Below, one piece after another: positions 22,130-34,200 of a stretch of DNA of 64,000 bases. The DNA lies in contig JAQGDQ010002376.1 of NCBI GenBank assembly GCA_030141605.1, forward strand, positions 354,422 to 418,421. Direction: 5' to 3'. Both the position numbers and the translations under genes were made by a program. The stretch's first letter is position 1, and each line of letters opens with the position of its first letter. The stretch comes from Tubiluchus corallicola. Lineage: Eukaryota; Priapulida; Priapulimorpha; Priapulimorphida; Tubiluchidae. Below the pieces are notes generated by a model that had not been told where the DNA came from, made no database searches, and saw only the letters and a list, made by a program, of their open reading frames with translations.

Positions 22130-24584
22130 ATGTCCGATAAAAAAGCATCACCATCTGGTGCAACAGGTGGTTTATCAGTTGAAGACCTACGAGGAGCAAC
22201 TGGAGGGCTGCTTGTCGAAGATCTGTTCAATTTGCCTGGATTTAGTGAAGCCCCACCTCCATATGAATTTCCTATACGCCCACCACCACCTCGCAAACAG
22301 CGGACACATGTAGCAAAAAAACAGTTAGTTGATTTGCCACTTGAATCTAAAAACTCTGAGAAAAGTAGTAGTTCAGATAAAGTGAATGATGGCCAAAAAC
22401 ATGAAGATTCAGCTAGAGATGCATATGCACATAAAGGAGCTCGGCCTAAATACAGAACTTCTATTCCTGATGCAAATGTTCATGCATATGGTGATGCACT
22501 TCAAAAAAGCAATGGCAGCACAGATGAAGATATCCCTGATAAGGTAGCGGTGTGGTTGGAGACCGAACCAGACAAGCTTTCTCAAAAAAGTGAAGCGTCG
22601 TCTTTTCACAAAAATGATGAAGTTGATGATTATATTATTGAAACTCATATACGTACAGTACCCCTCGCCAGAGGAGCTGACAATGCTCAGTGTGAGTGCT
22701 AAATATCCAGTCATTAGCGTAATTACAAATTTATAATTATAAATCCAAACTGTAGAATTAGTCATTTTTTATTTTGTTATCCTTGAAATAACTAATTTCT
22801 AAATGACTTCTCCATTTTTGAGTCAATTCATGCCATGTCTGACATTACTGTGGTTCCAGTGCACACTTTAATCAAATGCTGACTTCAGGCTGTCAAGTCA
22901 AGATTATTCTTATGCTTTTTATTGTTTTGTGTGTACGAACGTGTATCACACACGGAACGTTCATAAAATGTTTAACCATAAAGCTGTATTAAACCTTATT
23001 TGGCATTAATTATTCGAGCAGTAGTTTGGATTTGACAAATTTGCAACATTTGCTTAAAAAATATTAGGTTCTTTGCGTTGATTCATCGTTCACATAATCA
23101 AAGATTTCCCATATGTAAAATGTCATAGAGTGATACACACGAAACGTTCTTAAAATGTTTAACCATAAAGCTGTATTAAACCTTATTTGGCATTAATTAT
23201 TCGAGCAGCAGTTTTGATTTGGCAAATTTGCAACATTTGCTTAAAAAAATATTAGGTTCTTTGTGTTGATTCATCATTCACATAATCTAAGTTTTCCCAT
23301 ATGTAAAATGTCATAAAGTGGTTTTTAAGTCTGCATTTTCTTGCAATTTCGAGAACTATTAATCACAGATGCATTTGTAGCAGATATACGGTCCGCTTGA
23401 ACTGTTTGAACTAGAAGGTGCAGACAAAAACCAATCTATGACATTTGACACATGGGAAATCTTCGTTTACGCTAGTGATGTATCAACTAATTTCATCACA
23501 TTCTTACAAAATATTTTTTCATTCCAGCGTGAATCATGAGACAAATGTTGTAAAATTGCAGTTAGTATGACGTGCAGTGAGGGTTGATTAGCAAAGTTGG
23601 TTTTGTTGCCTAACTAATGTCCTTTGATTTGTTTCATTAAATTTGTTTCATTTGAAAAATGACATTACGATGCTGTTTGGTGATAGTGATCTCCGTATTC
23701 TAAATATTATTGCTTCTCACTTCAGATTACAGGGTTTACCAGCCCGATGTTTACCAACAGACAACCATAGTCATCAATCCTATAAGTGGACTTGGGCCAC
23801 ATCCAACTACATTAGACTGTCCAAATTGTCATCATACAGTTATAACTTTATTAGAAGAGACTGCAGGAACTGCAGCGTGGCTTATGAGCTTAGCTTGCTG
23901 TCTTGTGGGGTAAGTCTAATTTTGACAGGTTCAGCTAGCACTGTGAAGTTTAAATAGTTCATATGCGCAGTTATTAGTCTAAGTCATTTAACACAAAAGT
24001 AATGTGGACTCCGCAGATCCGGGTTCCATTCCCACCTAAGTTATGCTAAGATCTTAAAAATGATAACCCTGATTCTTTGATAAGAATGCAGATTTACTGT
24101 GTCAAAGTAATAATGCGTGGGACGAACAAGAATCCACCATAGGTGGCTTGGACTCATTCCTGCAAAATGCTCAACAAACGTATAGCAATTTTTTATTGTG
24201 TCTGCATCAACAATAACAGGACTAGTGACTTTGGGCCCATTCAAGGAACGGGTTCAGTAAGTGCTTTCTTTGCCACTTGAAGGCAGAGATAGTTTAGTGC
24301 CTGTAAAATGTGATGATATTATGGAGGTGGATGTTTTGACGATAATCATTACCACTTTTGACCAAAACTCACAAGTTTTATTAAAATGTTGATGCGACAT
24401 TTATAATTTGTTTCCTTAGTAGTTCACTCCAAAAGGACTACAAAATTTAGAAACCAACTGCTTTTCTTTCAGTTTATGGGTAGGGTGCTGTTTGCTGCCA
24501 TGTTGTGCTCCTGGTTTGCAGGATGTTCATCACATCTGTCCCACGTGCCGCTTTCATGTAGGAACGTATAGACGCATGGAATAA
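22130..24584 (+). CDS. LITAF: LITAF-domain membrane protein, three coding exons, complete
   Basis: Exons 22130-22691, 23726-23909 and 24473-24584 join in frame to 858 bp (285 aa). The ATG is six bases into an exon after a clean acceptor. The first 190 residues are hydrophilic. They hold a duplicated decapeptide, GATGGL(S/L)VEDL, at about residues 10-31, a PPPY motif at 42-45 followed by proline-rich sequence (family: binds NEDD4-type ubiquitin ligases; TSG101 sites are also common), and a charged Ser/Lys/Asp-rich middle. The C-terminal LITAF domain has CPNC (about 217-220), a hydrophobic membrane-inserting stretch (AAWLMSLACCLVG joined to LWVGCCLLPCC), then HHICPTCRFHVGTYRR. Together these form the split zinc knuckle of monotopic late-endosomal/lysosomal membrane proteins. 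Vertebrate LITAF is about 160 aa, so the N-terminal region is extended. The symbol is used at family level; CDIP1-like assignment is equally possible. Confidence 0.9.
22948..23321. repeat. Tandem duplication, 2 x ~187 bp, in LITAF intron
   Basis: The unit running from GGAACGTTCATAAAATG through TTAATTATTCGAGCAG to CCCATATGTAAAATGTCAT at 22948-23134 is repeated at 23135-23321 with scattered differences. Part of its end, AAGATTTCCCATATG, recurs inverted at 23445-23465 (CATGGGAAATCTT), suggesting a decayed TIR element. Confidence 0.85.
24000..24040 (+). repeat. tRNA-like promoter fragment (possible SINE)
   Basis: GATCCGGGTTCCATTCCCACC resembles a tRNA T-arm / B box. No A box or complete tRNA fold is found upstream, so it is at most a SINE remnant. 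Confidence 0.25.
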
Positions 24585-27500
24585 ACTGCACGCTATAGCA
24601 GCATAGAAATCTGCTGTTACAGTAAATGTGCCCTTTGTTCTTAGTTGTTTTGGAAGTTACCTATCTAGCATGCCAAAAGACAACTAGATTAGAAGACTGA
24701 CATGTATTATATCATCTTCCCTATCATTGTTACCGTCATCATGTACTATAACATTTTTTTAAATGTGTGGCATTCTGGCAGAAATTTTTGTTCCTTTTGG
24801 CAGAAATTCTGCCAGGGTGTAAAAGTTGTAGGCAACTGAGTTTCTGTGCCTTAGCAACTAGATTCTTATTGGTTGTGATACTCAAATTAGTTTTTTTTTA
24901 GAAATAACTACGTGTGCTTTTGCAAAAATTGGTTATGCATAGTGTATTTTTAACATTTAGTTACAGTACTGATTTTATAGTTTAGTTAAAAGTGGAGTAG
25001 GTACTTAGCGTATTTTGTATAATAATTGTATATACCAACTGTACAAACTTTGCAAATGTGCAATAGAGAATCAATATTGATTTTTAATATGGTTTGCAAT
25101 GAAATGGTACATGAATGCTGGCAGTTTTTTCCAAATTTGCAACACATTTTTGCAGCTATTAGTTTCGTACTTTTTAACTGCTATACTTACTTTTACATTC
25201 TCATTTTTAAACAAAATTTATATTTTTTGTATAATTTAACATCAAGACAGGGAGTTGCGAAGTACAAGTGAATGTTGTCAAGGGGTAGCAAACAAACGAA
25301 ATGAGATGCGGATGGTATTGTAACCCATGACATTGGCCTAAATGTGGCTTTTAGAAAAGTATTTCTCAATATTTTCCATACTCCTGTTTTGCAGTGATAT
25401 AAATTTTTGTATGTTGGCTTTTAGTATTTCACCTCCATGTTTTTCTACCTCTCATGTCTGGCATACACGAGGCAAACTCTGTCTGCAACAGCTTGTCAGA
25501 CACTGATTTTTTTGTCCATATGCACAATGCGTAAATACTGTTTTACCAAGTTTGGCACATGGGTTTTTATTAAACGTGCTTAATTTTCTGTCTGACGTGG
25601 TGGTGTAGCAAGTACTTGTGGTATCCTAGCCTTTTAACATTTTGACCATTTGTTTCGTTGATGAAGCCACAAATTGTGTGCGTTTTTTGCATCCCTGAGC
25701 CTGACTTTTCTTTTTTGACGTGATGGGATAAAGGTAAACAAATTTCGGCCAAGAATCACACTGAGTTTGATTTGCGGAACTGCACCACAGTAACTCTTTT
25801 CTATGCATTAGTTACGTGTAACACAACGGTCCTTAAACATTTAGCTCCAGCATTAAAACATGCAAAGATTGTCAAAGATACAGAACGCTACAGGTTTTCA
25901 CAATAATGCAATCGGCATTTAGAGAAGTCACTGTTTCTTTCAAAATTATCGATCTGCTAAGCCACACAACACCTTACACACGCTGTTAAGTAACAACACT
26001 AGCTTTTTTTCTAGGCTGGATGTAATAATTAGTCAGCTACAATGATCTCTGACTAGGCAGTTTTGAAAACTTTTGTTATTTGCTTTGTTAGTGTTGGATC
26101 TGTGCTTAATAAATAACAGTTATTGAACTCTAGAAGAATTTCGCGCCCTCTCACCCTTGCACGCAGCAATCGCATCCATCTTGCGATGCCTCTAGTCTGA
26201 CACAAACTCATCCTGCTCCCATGTGCAGGCTTGGCACAACAATTTGCATCAGACCATCAAAAAGTAATTGTTTTGTCCTGTGTTATGTAATAATTGTGTA
26301 TTAAGGTTACGCATGACACAGGTTGTTTCGTACAAAAGTTGCCTTGTGCGGGGAAATTTTGTCTAAGACAATTTGCATTGATCAGACATTTCCCTAAAGA
26401 CAGATTTTTTTGCTGTGTGCAGTTAGTATTAGATCTCACTGTTTATTAGTTAAAGCACTAAATAATCATTGCAGGTTAAGGTTTATGTTTAAATATTGTA
26501 CATTTACTTGAGAGCTTATGAGCGACTACTGTGAAGTGCAATTGTTGATGACTTTTCATTCCATAACGTTAGACTATAGTGTGATGTAAGCGTATTACAC
26601 ATGACTGCAGTATAACAGTAGAACTAGCAACTGAAGTTTCAAATTGTCTAACACTTATATTGGTTTGCAGATGAGCTGTGAGATTTATCGCAATATATTG
26701 GCTGAGGCCATTTGTTTCTTCGACAAATCCTCTCCCTCTGTCAGTATTTCTGTGATACGCGTTTATCACGAAAAGTTCGAATTCATTATTTTAAATGAAG
26801 ATAATTTAGATAAAAACATTTTAAATGAAAATAAAATATAGGTACTAAATCAATCATGGGCTATTCATGCAGTTATATATGGCAACTATAGATTTATAGT
26901 AGTGATAATCAAAATATTTGTCTAGTGAAATACTGTACATACTGTTGAAAAGGTCCTGCAGCCATTGCTGTATATCTTTTTATTCTTGTAATACCACTCA
27001 TTAACAGGAATCTTTTGTAATATTTTCATGTGATGTTTTCTCCCTGCTTTTCCAGTTCTTTTGGCATTGTGCATAATAGTAAGCAGATTCAGTGTCTCGC
27101 AAACAATGGAGAAGCAGCTAACTCTAGTAACTTGAGTGTGGTGAGTGTATAATGTGCTTAGTTTGTGTATTTCTTTAGCGAACAGTCAGCTGCTCATATC
27201 ACGCTTTCTAATTATTTGTGTGTGTATATATATATATATATATATTTTTTTTTTTTCTTGATAAACTATATATATGTATATATATAGGCTATAAGCCATG
27301 TTTGGACCAAGTGGTGGTAGCTAATATACTGTATAGCAATGATTATAGTTGTATATATTTTAGTACTAAAAAGTACTGACTGTTTAATGTATATTTCGCA
27401 TTTTCGTTTTATGCACCTATACATGCATTTTATGAAATCTCATTAATGTGGATCTTATATCATTGTAATTTTTTTGGCTTTTCTCATTCCACTGTGCCAT

Positions 27501-29000
27501 GAAATTACTTAGGATACGTTTTGTTGTGGTGATCAACTAAAGCTGTAATGACTTTATCCCCGTTAAGTAAATTTAAGCAAAAATTGGCATGTTTGTGGTC
27601 ATAGGTCACCCTAAAGGTCATGTAAAGGTCGTCACTAAGATACGCAGGGCTGGAAAGACTCTAACACAGATTAAAAAGTTCAGCTGCATAATCTGCTGTA
27701 TGAACATTATCTGCCCAATGCATAAATCGTTTGGATTTTCTTATAATCAAGAAACACTAGTGTGGCTAACAATCCTGTCAAGAACAGTTATTGTAACTGC
27801 AGATATTAGATGTATCTAAACACACATTTTGTGAATAAGGGACTAGAGTTCGTTTAGCATTAAGTTCGTATTCGTTTAGATGTCTGTGCATTTTGTCATT
27901 AAATTTTTTATGATCTCTATCTAACATCAGCGCCTTTATTGTATGGTAATATATGACGTCCATTTTGTATGTTCATATTATACTTTAACAAAATGGTGAC
28001 GAAATTATTTTTTTACTACAATAAAACTGTCACTTGTCTTTTTTCCTTTTTTATTTTTAAGTTGTTTGTATTTTTGTAATTAGAAGACGTACCATTGTGA
28101 TTTTAGTTACAATTATCTTAGCCTGCATAGAGCCTGCGTTAGATGAATATACTGGCTTACAATGTGTTTAATGTAAGCAAAAGTGAAAAATTGAGATCCG
28201 CGATTGCAAATTATCGGCCAACAATTAGCAATCGATTTTTATTACAGTAATAATTAAACAATTTGCCATAGGCCAGGCTATCTACTCCTATTATTGGCGC
28301 AGTATTTTATATTTACACCTTTTTTGTATAACCATATGGCATTAAAATAATGATTTTCATAATAAGTTTGTTGCTTATACACGGCATATATATCAACGAC
28401 TGCATTCATCTTTTGACCTGCTTGACAAGCTTTGTGCAGAAAGTGATCGGTTCCTCTAAAGCTTGGCTAAACTCTTGTTAATTTTTGATTGGCGAACAGT
28501 GAATTCTGCCAGATGCCATATTCTGGTTTCATCATCGTCAGTATGTTAGGCATCAGATTATAACATTGAATAGCTATTAGGTTAAATCATGAGGTAGGGT
28601 AGAGCCCTGGGGTATGGCCTCATACAGCGGTATGCCGCACTGGAGCAGGCATAGTCAACTGATAACTGGTCACGATCCGCGAGCACCGTGCACACTGGTC
28701 AATGACACATGGGCGTAATCAAATAATCTGCAATTTTTTCAACCACACTAGACCAGGCGTAGCTAAGTAACAAAAACAGTGATGCTCACGCTCACCAGAG
28801 TAGAATTTGAATTCGTTCAGTTTTGCTCACATTAAATGACATCAGCATTACATTTAAGTGAATATCAAGAAAAGTATTAAGCACAGCACTTGTAAACGGT
28901 AGATACGACGATAGCATGAACACCTGCGAAGTCATCCATTTTTTTCAGACGGTTTTTTTCAACAACGCGTAAATGTTCACGCATTTTTTGGGTCATCAAA
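24585..29000. other. Gene-poor region between the LITAF gene and the RERG-like gene
   Basis: It holds the LITAF 3' flank and presumably the RERG-like gene's 3' UTR at its right end. AATAAA overlaps the LITAF stop codon at 24580-24585, which is too early to be the likely functional signal. An AT microsatellite lies at 27219-27288. A minus-strand stretch near 28610-28640 reads IPQGSTLP, like a reverse transcriptase motif, without supporting context. No exon is convincing. Confidence 0.4.
27219..27288. repeat. GT/TA microsatellite
   Basis: TGTGTGTATATATA run followed by poly-T and a second TATATA run. Confidence 0.8.
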
Positions 29001-29021
29001 CGTGACCCTTTCAGTTGGTTG

Positions 29022-31249
29022 TCAAGCGTGCACTTTGTCTTTATCTTTATGACCATGAAACACTTTATTGAGAACATGAATTACTTGCTGAGCTGCAGCA
29101 CTCGACCGGCGGCGACCTAAAATACAATGCAATAGAATATAACACCTTTACTTAATGTCCATTTTCACAAAATAAAACATAAACTGTAGGCTATTTTCAC
29201 AGACAAGATTAAATACAATAAGATCTATTTACAAATAAAGTAGCATAAAATACACACATCATCATTTACACACGCGGACTTTAATACCTAATACATTTCT
29301 CACACAAATGAATGAGCACATCCATTCTAACACACTCAGTCATTCTCTCATGCACTCATTCACTCTGGCTAAATTTTACACATATTACAACTACGTGAAG
29401 GTGATTGCCATTGATAAGACTTGAAAATTTTTAAGTTACTGCAAAAAAACAAAACATTTTAGCCATTATTAATTTTCGCTAAAATACATGCACGATACTA
29501 CGTAGTCAATTAGTCATGCAGTTTCTACCTCTTTGCCAGTAGATATTTTGCTACAGCTGCTAGTCCATCGTTAACAGTAAAAAAGGCCACAGTAACTGCT
29601 TTACACCTATGTGAGCAAAACTGCGAGTAAACCGCCTCTAAAATAAAATTAAATTCACCTCTTGATTCGACAACTTTCCGTCGCTTCAGTTCTCTGTGAA
29701 GTTCGTGGAATGATTCGACTACATTTTCGTCCCCGTCACTGGCAGAACATTCAAAAAAACTACAGCAGAGTTCTTCTGCGAGAGCTTCGCCCTCTTCTTG
29801 CTTCACCTGATAAGAAATCCTTTCAGAAAAAAACACTACTCTTTTTTCTTAGATATTATTACGTGAAAGTAGGAGCAAGCTGCAAGTTTGGAATTCTTTA
29901 TCATAAATTAGTTAGAATTACTCTTGTGTGAGCGCTCTAACATTGGAAATGCTGCAACTTGGTTGGCCACCTGTCAAGGATGAACTTTGGGCTGCCTTGA
30001 TTATTGGGGAATGTGGTTGCCTATTGGTTTATGGACGATGCGTTGCAACCAGAATGTCCTGATTCAAATCCAGGCTGCATCCAGGCTATTTTAAACATAA
30101 GCTTGATAATTAATTACGTGTTAAAAACACACATTAACACCTTAATGGTATAATGAGAGACCGATCAAGATAGAGCATTATTAAAGACTACCATTTGGAG
30201 TTAATGAAGTCATTTGCGAGTCCTGAAAAGAACTAAAGACAAAAGACTTGGAGAAAAGCAACCTTCCCCACAATTGAATTTTTGTGATTCTCATCACAGG
30301 CGGCACGTTTAGCAGAAAGCGCCAAATATAATCATCTTTTTTGTTTAAAGTCGGCTCTTAATTCAACAGACAACACAAACTTGCCATGAGGCTTTCATCA
30401 ACAAATTACACCTACATAGTAGAGATTATTATTACCCTACTTTTACCCTAAATGTCACGCGCCAGGCTGGGCAACAACGGACACCATTTTTAAAGTCTTT
30501 GGCATTACCCGGCCGCTGTATCGAACTCATCACCTTCCAGACCTTAGCACTAGATTATATCTGACAGAAATTATATTAGTTAAGAGTGCTAAGTATATTA
30601 ATTACTTTAAGGTGGAATATCATCAATCTAAGTAGACCTACATTAATTTTCTTATAAAAACATTGTCACATTTAAATGAGTTAGTTGAAAACAAAATGCA
30701 ACTCAATTATCTTGCGCTTAAACTGTAAGGCAATTATTTGTACATGCACAAAACTCACCTCTCTTATATGATCTAGATCTGCTTTATTACCAATTATAAT
30801 GCAAGGCGAAGACTTGGTCCCTTTAATGTCGTCTATGTATAATTTTATTGAGGCGATTTGTTTGAAACTATCTCTGTCATCAATACTGTAAACTAGCAAA
30901 AACGATTCCCCCCACTTCACCTGTCCCTCCTTGTGCGGAGTTTCACTCTGGAAAATATTAAGTTAAAGTATAAACATATACACATTTTGATTTATAGTTA
31001 TTATAATATTAATGACAAGATTATTATTAAGGCAACAAAATCGACAATAGGAAAAGTGAAAAAGTTGAAATACAGTCTGAAATACAACTTTTTTACTTTT
31101 CTTGTCTTTCAAAATTTAATTAATTGTATGATAATTAATGCACATTTTAATATTGCACAGGACTAGCTTAGCAGGCCTAATTATTTTTGTTGTAACACAC
31201 AAATAATAATAATACACATAGTATATACATAAATACATATATTTTTTCA

Positions 31250-31282
<33 letters not shown>

Positions 31283-34200
31283 GTGTGTATGCTAGTTTTT
31301 GGCGTGTTGCTTGAAAACATTAATTTATTTGAACCATGACGCGTTTCGTTGTTCATGTCAGCTTTTTAAAATGGATTGAAACAATGAAACACACTGTAAT
31401 AAATACGCAAATGTATGCGCAAGTGTTTTCTGCAAAAATAAGATTTTCAGACTATGATAAGATGAGAATACATTGAAAAAATGTTCGTTTCAGTTATAAT
31501 TCATATTTAAAATAATATTAAAACTGATAAAGTGAAACATTTATTTCCTACTTGCAAGTTCAGACACAAGGTAAGAGGTATAATCAAAAATAAAATGCAA
31601 ATAGATTATGGCACGCTTAAAGTGTCACTGGTTAAACGTAGATTATGTAATAACAAAAATTTTATTTCAGCTGTAAAAAATTGCACATAAATTTGTGTAT
31701 TTATTATTGTATTTCATTAATCCGTTTCAAGGTCATGGTTCAAGTAAATGAATATGTATTTTTTGTGCAATATTATTGAAAAGGACTAAAGGTATACAAA
31801 CGCTTTATAACTTACCTGACCTCCTGTGTCCAATATCTCGAGTATTACATTTTCATCATCAATTATGAGCGCATGTCTATACGTCCATTCTATATTATAA
31901 AAGACAAACATTCAAATTTAGCAATCCACCATCTTAATGTCGTACTGTTATGAATCGCAATGTTCATTGTATCCTATTAATTCAGTGTCATGTTCACACT
32001 GGAAAATCTAGTTCGCACTAAGATTGTAGTTCTGTTCACACTAAGTTGATCAACACAACCAGTAGGCCCAGTCTCGGTCTCAACTAGCTCTAATCTCAGT
32101 GCTTATAATCAGCATAGAGGTATTTTTATTGTGCAAGTATTTAATAGCTATAGTGTAAGAACTGAAGAAAATTCCTGTCAATGTGTCACTTACTGAAAAT
32201 CTCACACCAGCTCATGCAAGAAAAATGCCGTGTAGATACATTTGTGCAAATTTGTAAAGCGCCTAGCATCTACAAAGCAAATTACAAACTTTCAGCGATA
32301 AGAAACCGATAAATTAATATTTCAGTTTGATTGTAAAAATAGTGGGTGTCAGGAGATGATGATATTGATAAATTATAATATAGTAGAGTGCTAATAGTAG
32401 GTATGCTGCAACAAAGAAGAAAACTATCCACTCTGTGGGGGAAGGTTCGCTACTAAATGTACGGGGGGAGGGGATTTAAATAAAGGTGCGCTAACTAAAC
32501 AGGTTAGTCATAAAGTCGACCAATTCAACATTTCCTTAAAATCGTAAAGAAAATTTTTATGCGAAAACAGTTACGGAATTTGGATGTCTTACCTAAGGTT
32601 GGGTCATATTCCCAGATAAACCTCTTTGTCAGGAATCGAACAATTAATGCTGCAATAGCAAATGCCAAAAATTAGTATGTTGATACACTACACATCTAAA
32701 CATGTAGTAAACAAATGATTTTATTTCATAAATAACATAGTAATATTTACGTGTTTTCTTAACGTGTTAACCTTTATTTGGTATAGCAAAGGGTCTGTAT
32801 AGAAATGATGTCTGATTGATGGGAGAAGTGAGGTCAGTACTACTGACTTGCAGCAACCTTTTATATAAGCAAGTTCTTTCTATCCCTTTTTAAGGTTGAG
32901 TTCGCCAGACCGGATTATATAAACCACGTAATTATGATCACACATACACAAAATCGGCTTTGGCTTCCTTCAGACGTATGAAACCCATAAGAAAATTTGC
33001 TTATTAACTCATGCAAGAGCTTAGAAATTTTCACTCCAGTCGTTTCTTAAGCTGAGGATTATAGCCATCTGGAACGTAGCTTGTCATTTCCCAAGCCTTT
33101 TACGAAACGAGAACATTTTTATTTAATTCGTACTCCGTTCTGCAAATTTGCCGTTTTTTGTTGAGGAAATTTTAATGAACTACGAAAGATTTAGGTAGTC
33201 TAAGTTGACTCATTAAAATCGACTCTTTCCGCGGGATAGCTGGCGGCACTTTGAGAAAGCAACAGGCTCATAGCGCTGCAGCTAATAAGTGTTTTTAATG
33301 GGGAATTAAATTGGGATTCATGTCTCAATATCCTTAACGAGCACAAGTTTCTAATGCGATAAAAGTAATACATTTCCAGCGCTACATGACATGAATGAAA
33401 CAAAAAGTAAAATGCCAAGCTTTCTCTCAACAATAGTTGTTTTTTTCAGAGCTTAAATTTAATTGTTGTTTTAGACCAAGCTTGAGAGTACCAATGATTC
33501 AACACAGGAAATAAACGGAAAAATCGCGACGCTTGTGGAACTTACTGTACGCAGGGCCGGATTATGACCTTTTGGGGCTCCTAGGCCAAAGCAATTATTC
33601 GGCCCCCTTCGGACGGCGTCAGCCTCTAAACTCGCCAAAATCCATCTTGAATATTTTTTGCTGGTGGTATGTCTTAGCGATATGTATATAGCTTGACGTA
33701 AACTTATTGCAAATTGTTTAAATAAACTAGAAAAGCTGACTTTTGTTTGTCAATAAAAATATTCTTTAAGAAATAGGCTATGCAAACCAGATTAGCATAT
33801 TGTTTCAACACAACCGTAGTAAAAAAGCACATTTTTAGTCAAATGTTACTAAAGCTTGAAGGGCTTCAATATTGAGGGGCCCTAGGTTTGCAGCCTGTAT
33901 TAGCCTATAGAATAATCCGGTTCTGACTGCATTATACTGTACTATAGTTGCATAACTAAATTTGAACCATATATATTGATATATAATAACGCTAACTACT
34001 TTGCTTTGACAATCAGCAAAGCCGTACTATAGTAAAACAATTAACAAATAATGCGCGTAATGCAACCCAATATCTTCAGTAAAGACGAGTTGAATTAAGT
34101 ATTTCAATAATCTCAGTTCACAGGATAAAATATCAATCTTTCTATCTGGTAATCCACAACTAAGCCATGATAAAAATATTCTCATATTTCAATTAGTGCA

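Noticed and set aside
22409-22765. 118-codon minus frame with hydrophobic stretches
   Set aside because: Antisense shadow of the LITAF N-terminal exon.
28600-28645. Minus-strand IPQGSTLP resembling an RT box
   Set aside because: Neighbouring sequence has a stop nearby and no other RT block can be read; likely chance, or a very short remnant.
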